Source: Cyanophora paradoxa
Lineage: Eukaryota; Glaucocystophyceae; Cyanophorales; Cyanophoraceae
Length of the DNA stretch: 64,000 nt
Direction of reading: 5' to 3'
Assembly: GCA_004431415.1 (NCBI GenBank)
Contig: QPMI01000522.1
Span: forward strand, 272,042 to 336,041
Of this stretch, positions 63,971 to 64,000 are shown piece by piece. Each line of letters opens with the position of its first letter. The stretch's first letter is position 1. The notes below the pieces were generated by a model. That model was not told the DNA's origin. It saw only the letters and a list, made by a program, of their open reading frames with translations, and did no database searches. A program made the position numbers and the translations under genes.

Positions 63971-64000
63971 GTGAAAAATATTTCTAAGGGCAGGCGTAAA
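63971..64000 (+). promoter_or_regulatory. Viral motif at the window edge
   Basis: AATATTTCTAAGGGC (about 63979-63993) is another copy of the viral upstream motif. It predicts a further plus-strand viral gene starting just beyond the window, so the viral element continues to the right. Confidence 0.5.

Noticed and set aside
1-64000. CRISPR arrays
   Set aside because: No regular direct repeats with unique spacers; the repeats found are contiguous tandems or dispersed short words.
36061-64000. DNA polymerase, RNA polymerase or capping genes in the viral part
   Set aside because: No frame shows their motifs. Absence is stated only for the visible 28 kb because the element continues past the right edge.

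Overview
The window joins two very different kinds of DNA. Positions 1 to about 35.9 kb look like a nuclear chromosome of a GC-rich unicellular alga: genes are interrupted by short spliceosomal introns, many of them pyrimidine-rich and beginning GTACCCC, exons can be rebuilt with intact phases, and some introns use GC-AG borders. Positions from about 35.9 kb to the right edge are compact, intronless and densely packed, and read as a small double-stranded DNA virus related to the Nucleocytoviricota. A haptophyte host is my best guess. This is inference only: the closest published match to the viral gene set that I know is the mriyavirus group (Yaraviridae and the proposed Gamadviridae), whose Pleurochrysis endemic viruses come from a haptophyte.

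Host region: a Cys-rich YCWVCD-domain gene (128-1494); a long coiled-coil gene on the minus strand that resembles outer dynein arm docking proteins (2143-7942); a divergent helical gene (8282-10177); a membrane-anchored class I methyltransferase (10468-11929, minus); a multi-pass membrane protein (12340-14121, minus); uncertain exons at 14.6-15.4 kb; a secreted-type Cys-containing gene (about 16.7-19584, minus) that starts only 42 bp from a 19-exon CRY-DASH photolyase/cryptochrome (19627-23051, plus); one or two unrecognised genes (24519-30176, plus); a 27-bp GC-rich minisatellite (about 31.75-32.5 kb); and a seven-exon secreted Cys-rich gene (33453-35044, minus).

Viral region: the visible 28 kb holds the five genes I know as mriyavirus hallmarks, namely a double jelly-roll-type major capsid protein (60964-62351), an A32-like packaging ATPase (55439-56508), a VLTF3-like late transcription factor (about 53.85-54.68 kb), a RuvC/A22-like Holliday junction resolvase (56769-57245) and HUH replication endonucleases, here two tandem paralogues (50726-52755 and 52777-53619). 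Around them are an HNH nuclease, small zinc-ribbon proteins, small membrane proteins and large fibre-like virion proteins, including a peptidase S74 auto-chaperone protein, an FN3 plus Gly-rich protein and a giant coiled-coil protein of about 1700 residues. No DNA or RNA polymerase is seen, which fits rolling-circle replication in the nucleus. An A/T-rich WAATTTTCTSAGG-like motif lies just upstream of nearly every viral start codon and is a candidate viral promoter. Three copies of a (GGGACTT)n composite element mark the left end, two direct and one inverted.

Many viral reading frames are split, and about two dozen splits can each be repaired by one extra G or C in a G/C run. I read this mainly as under-called homopolymers in the assembly, with pseudogenisation as the alternative. 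Viral genes are therefore given as whole genes across those breaks. The virus runs off the right edge.
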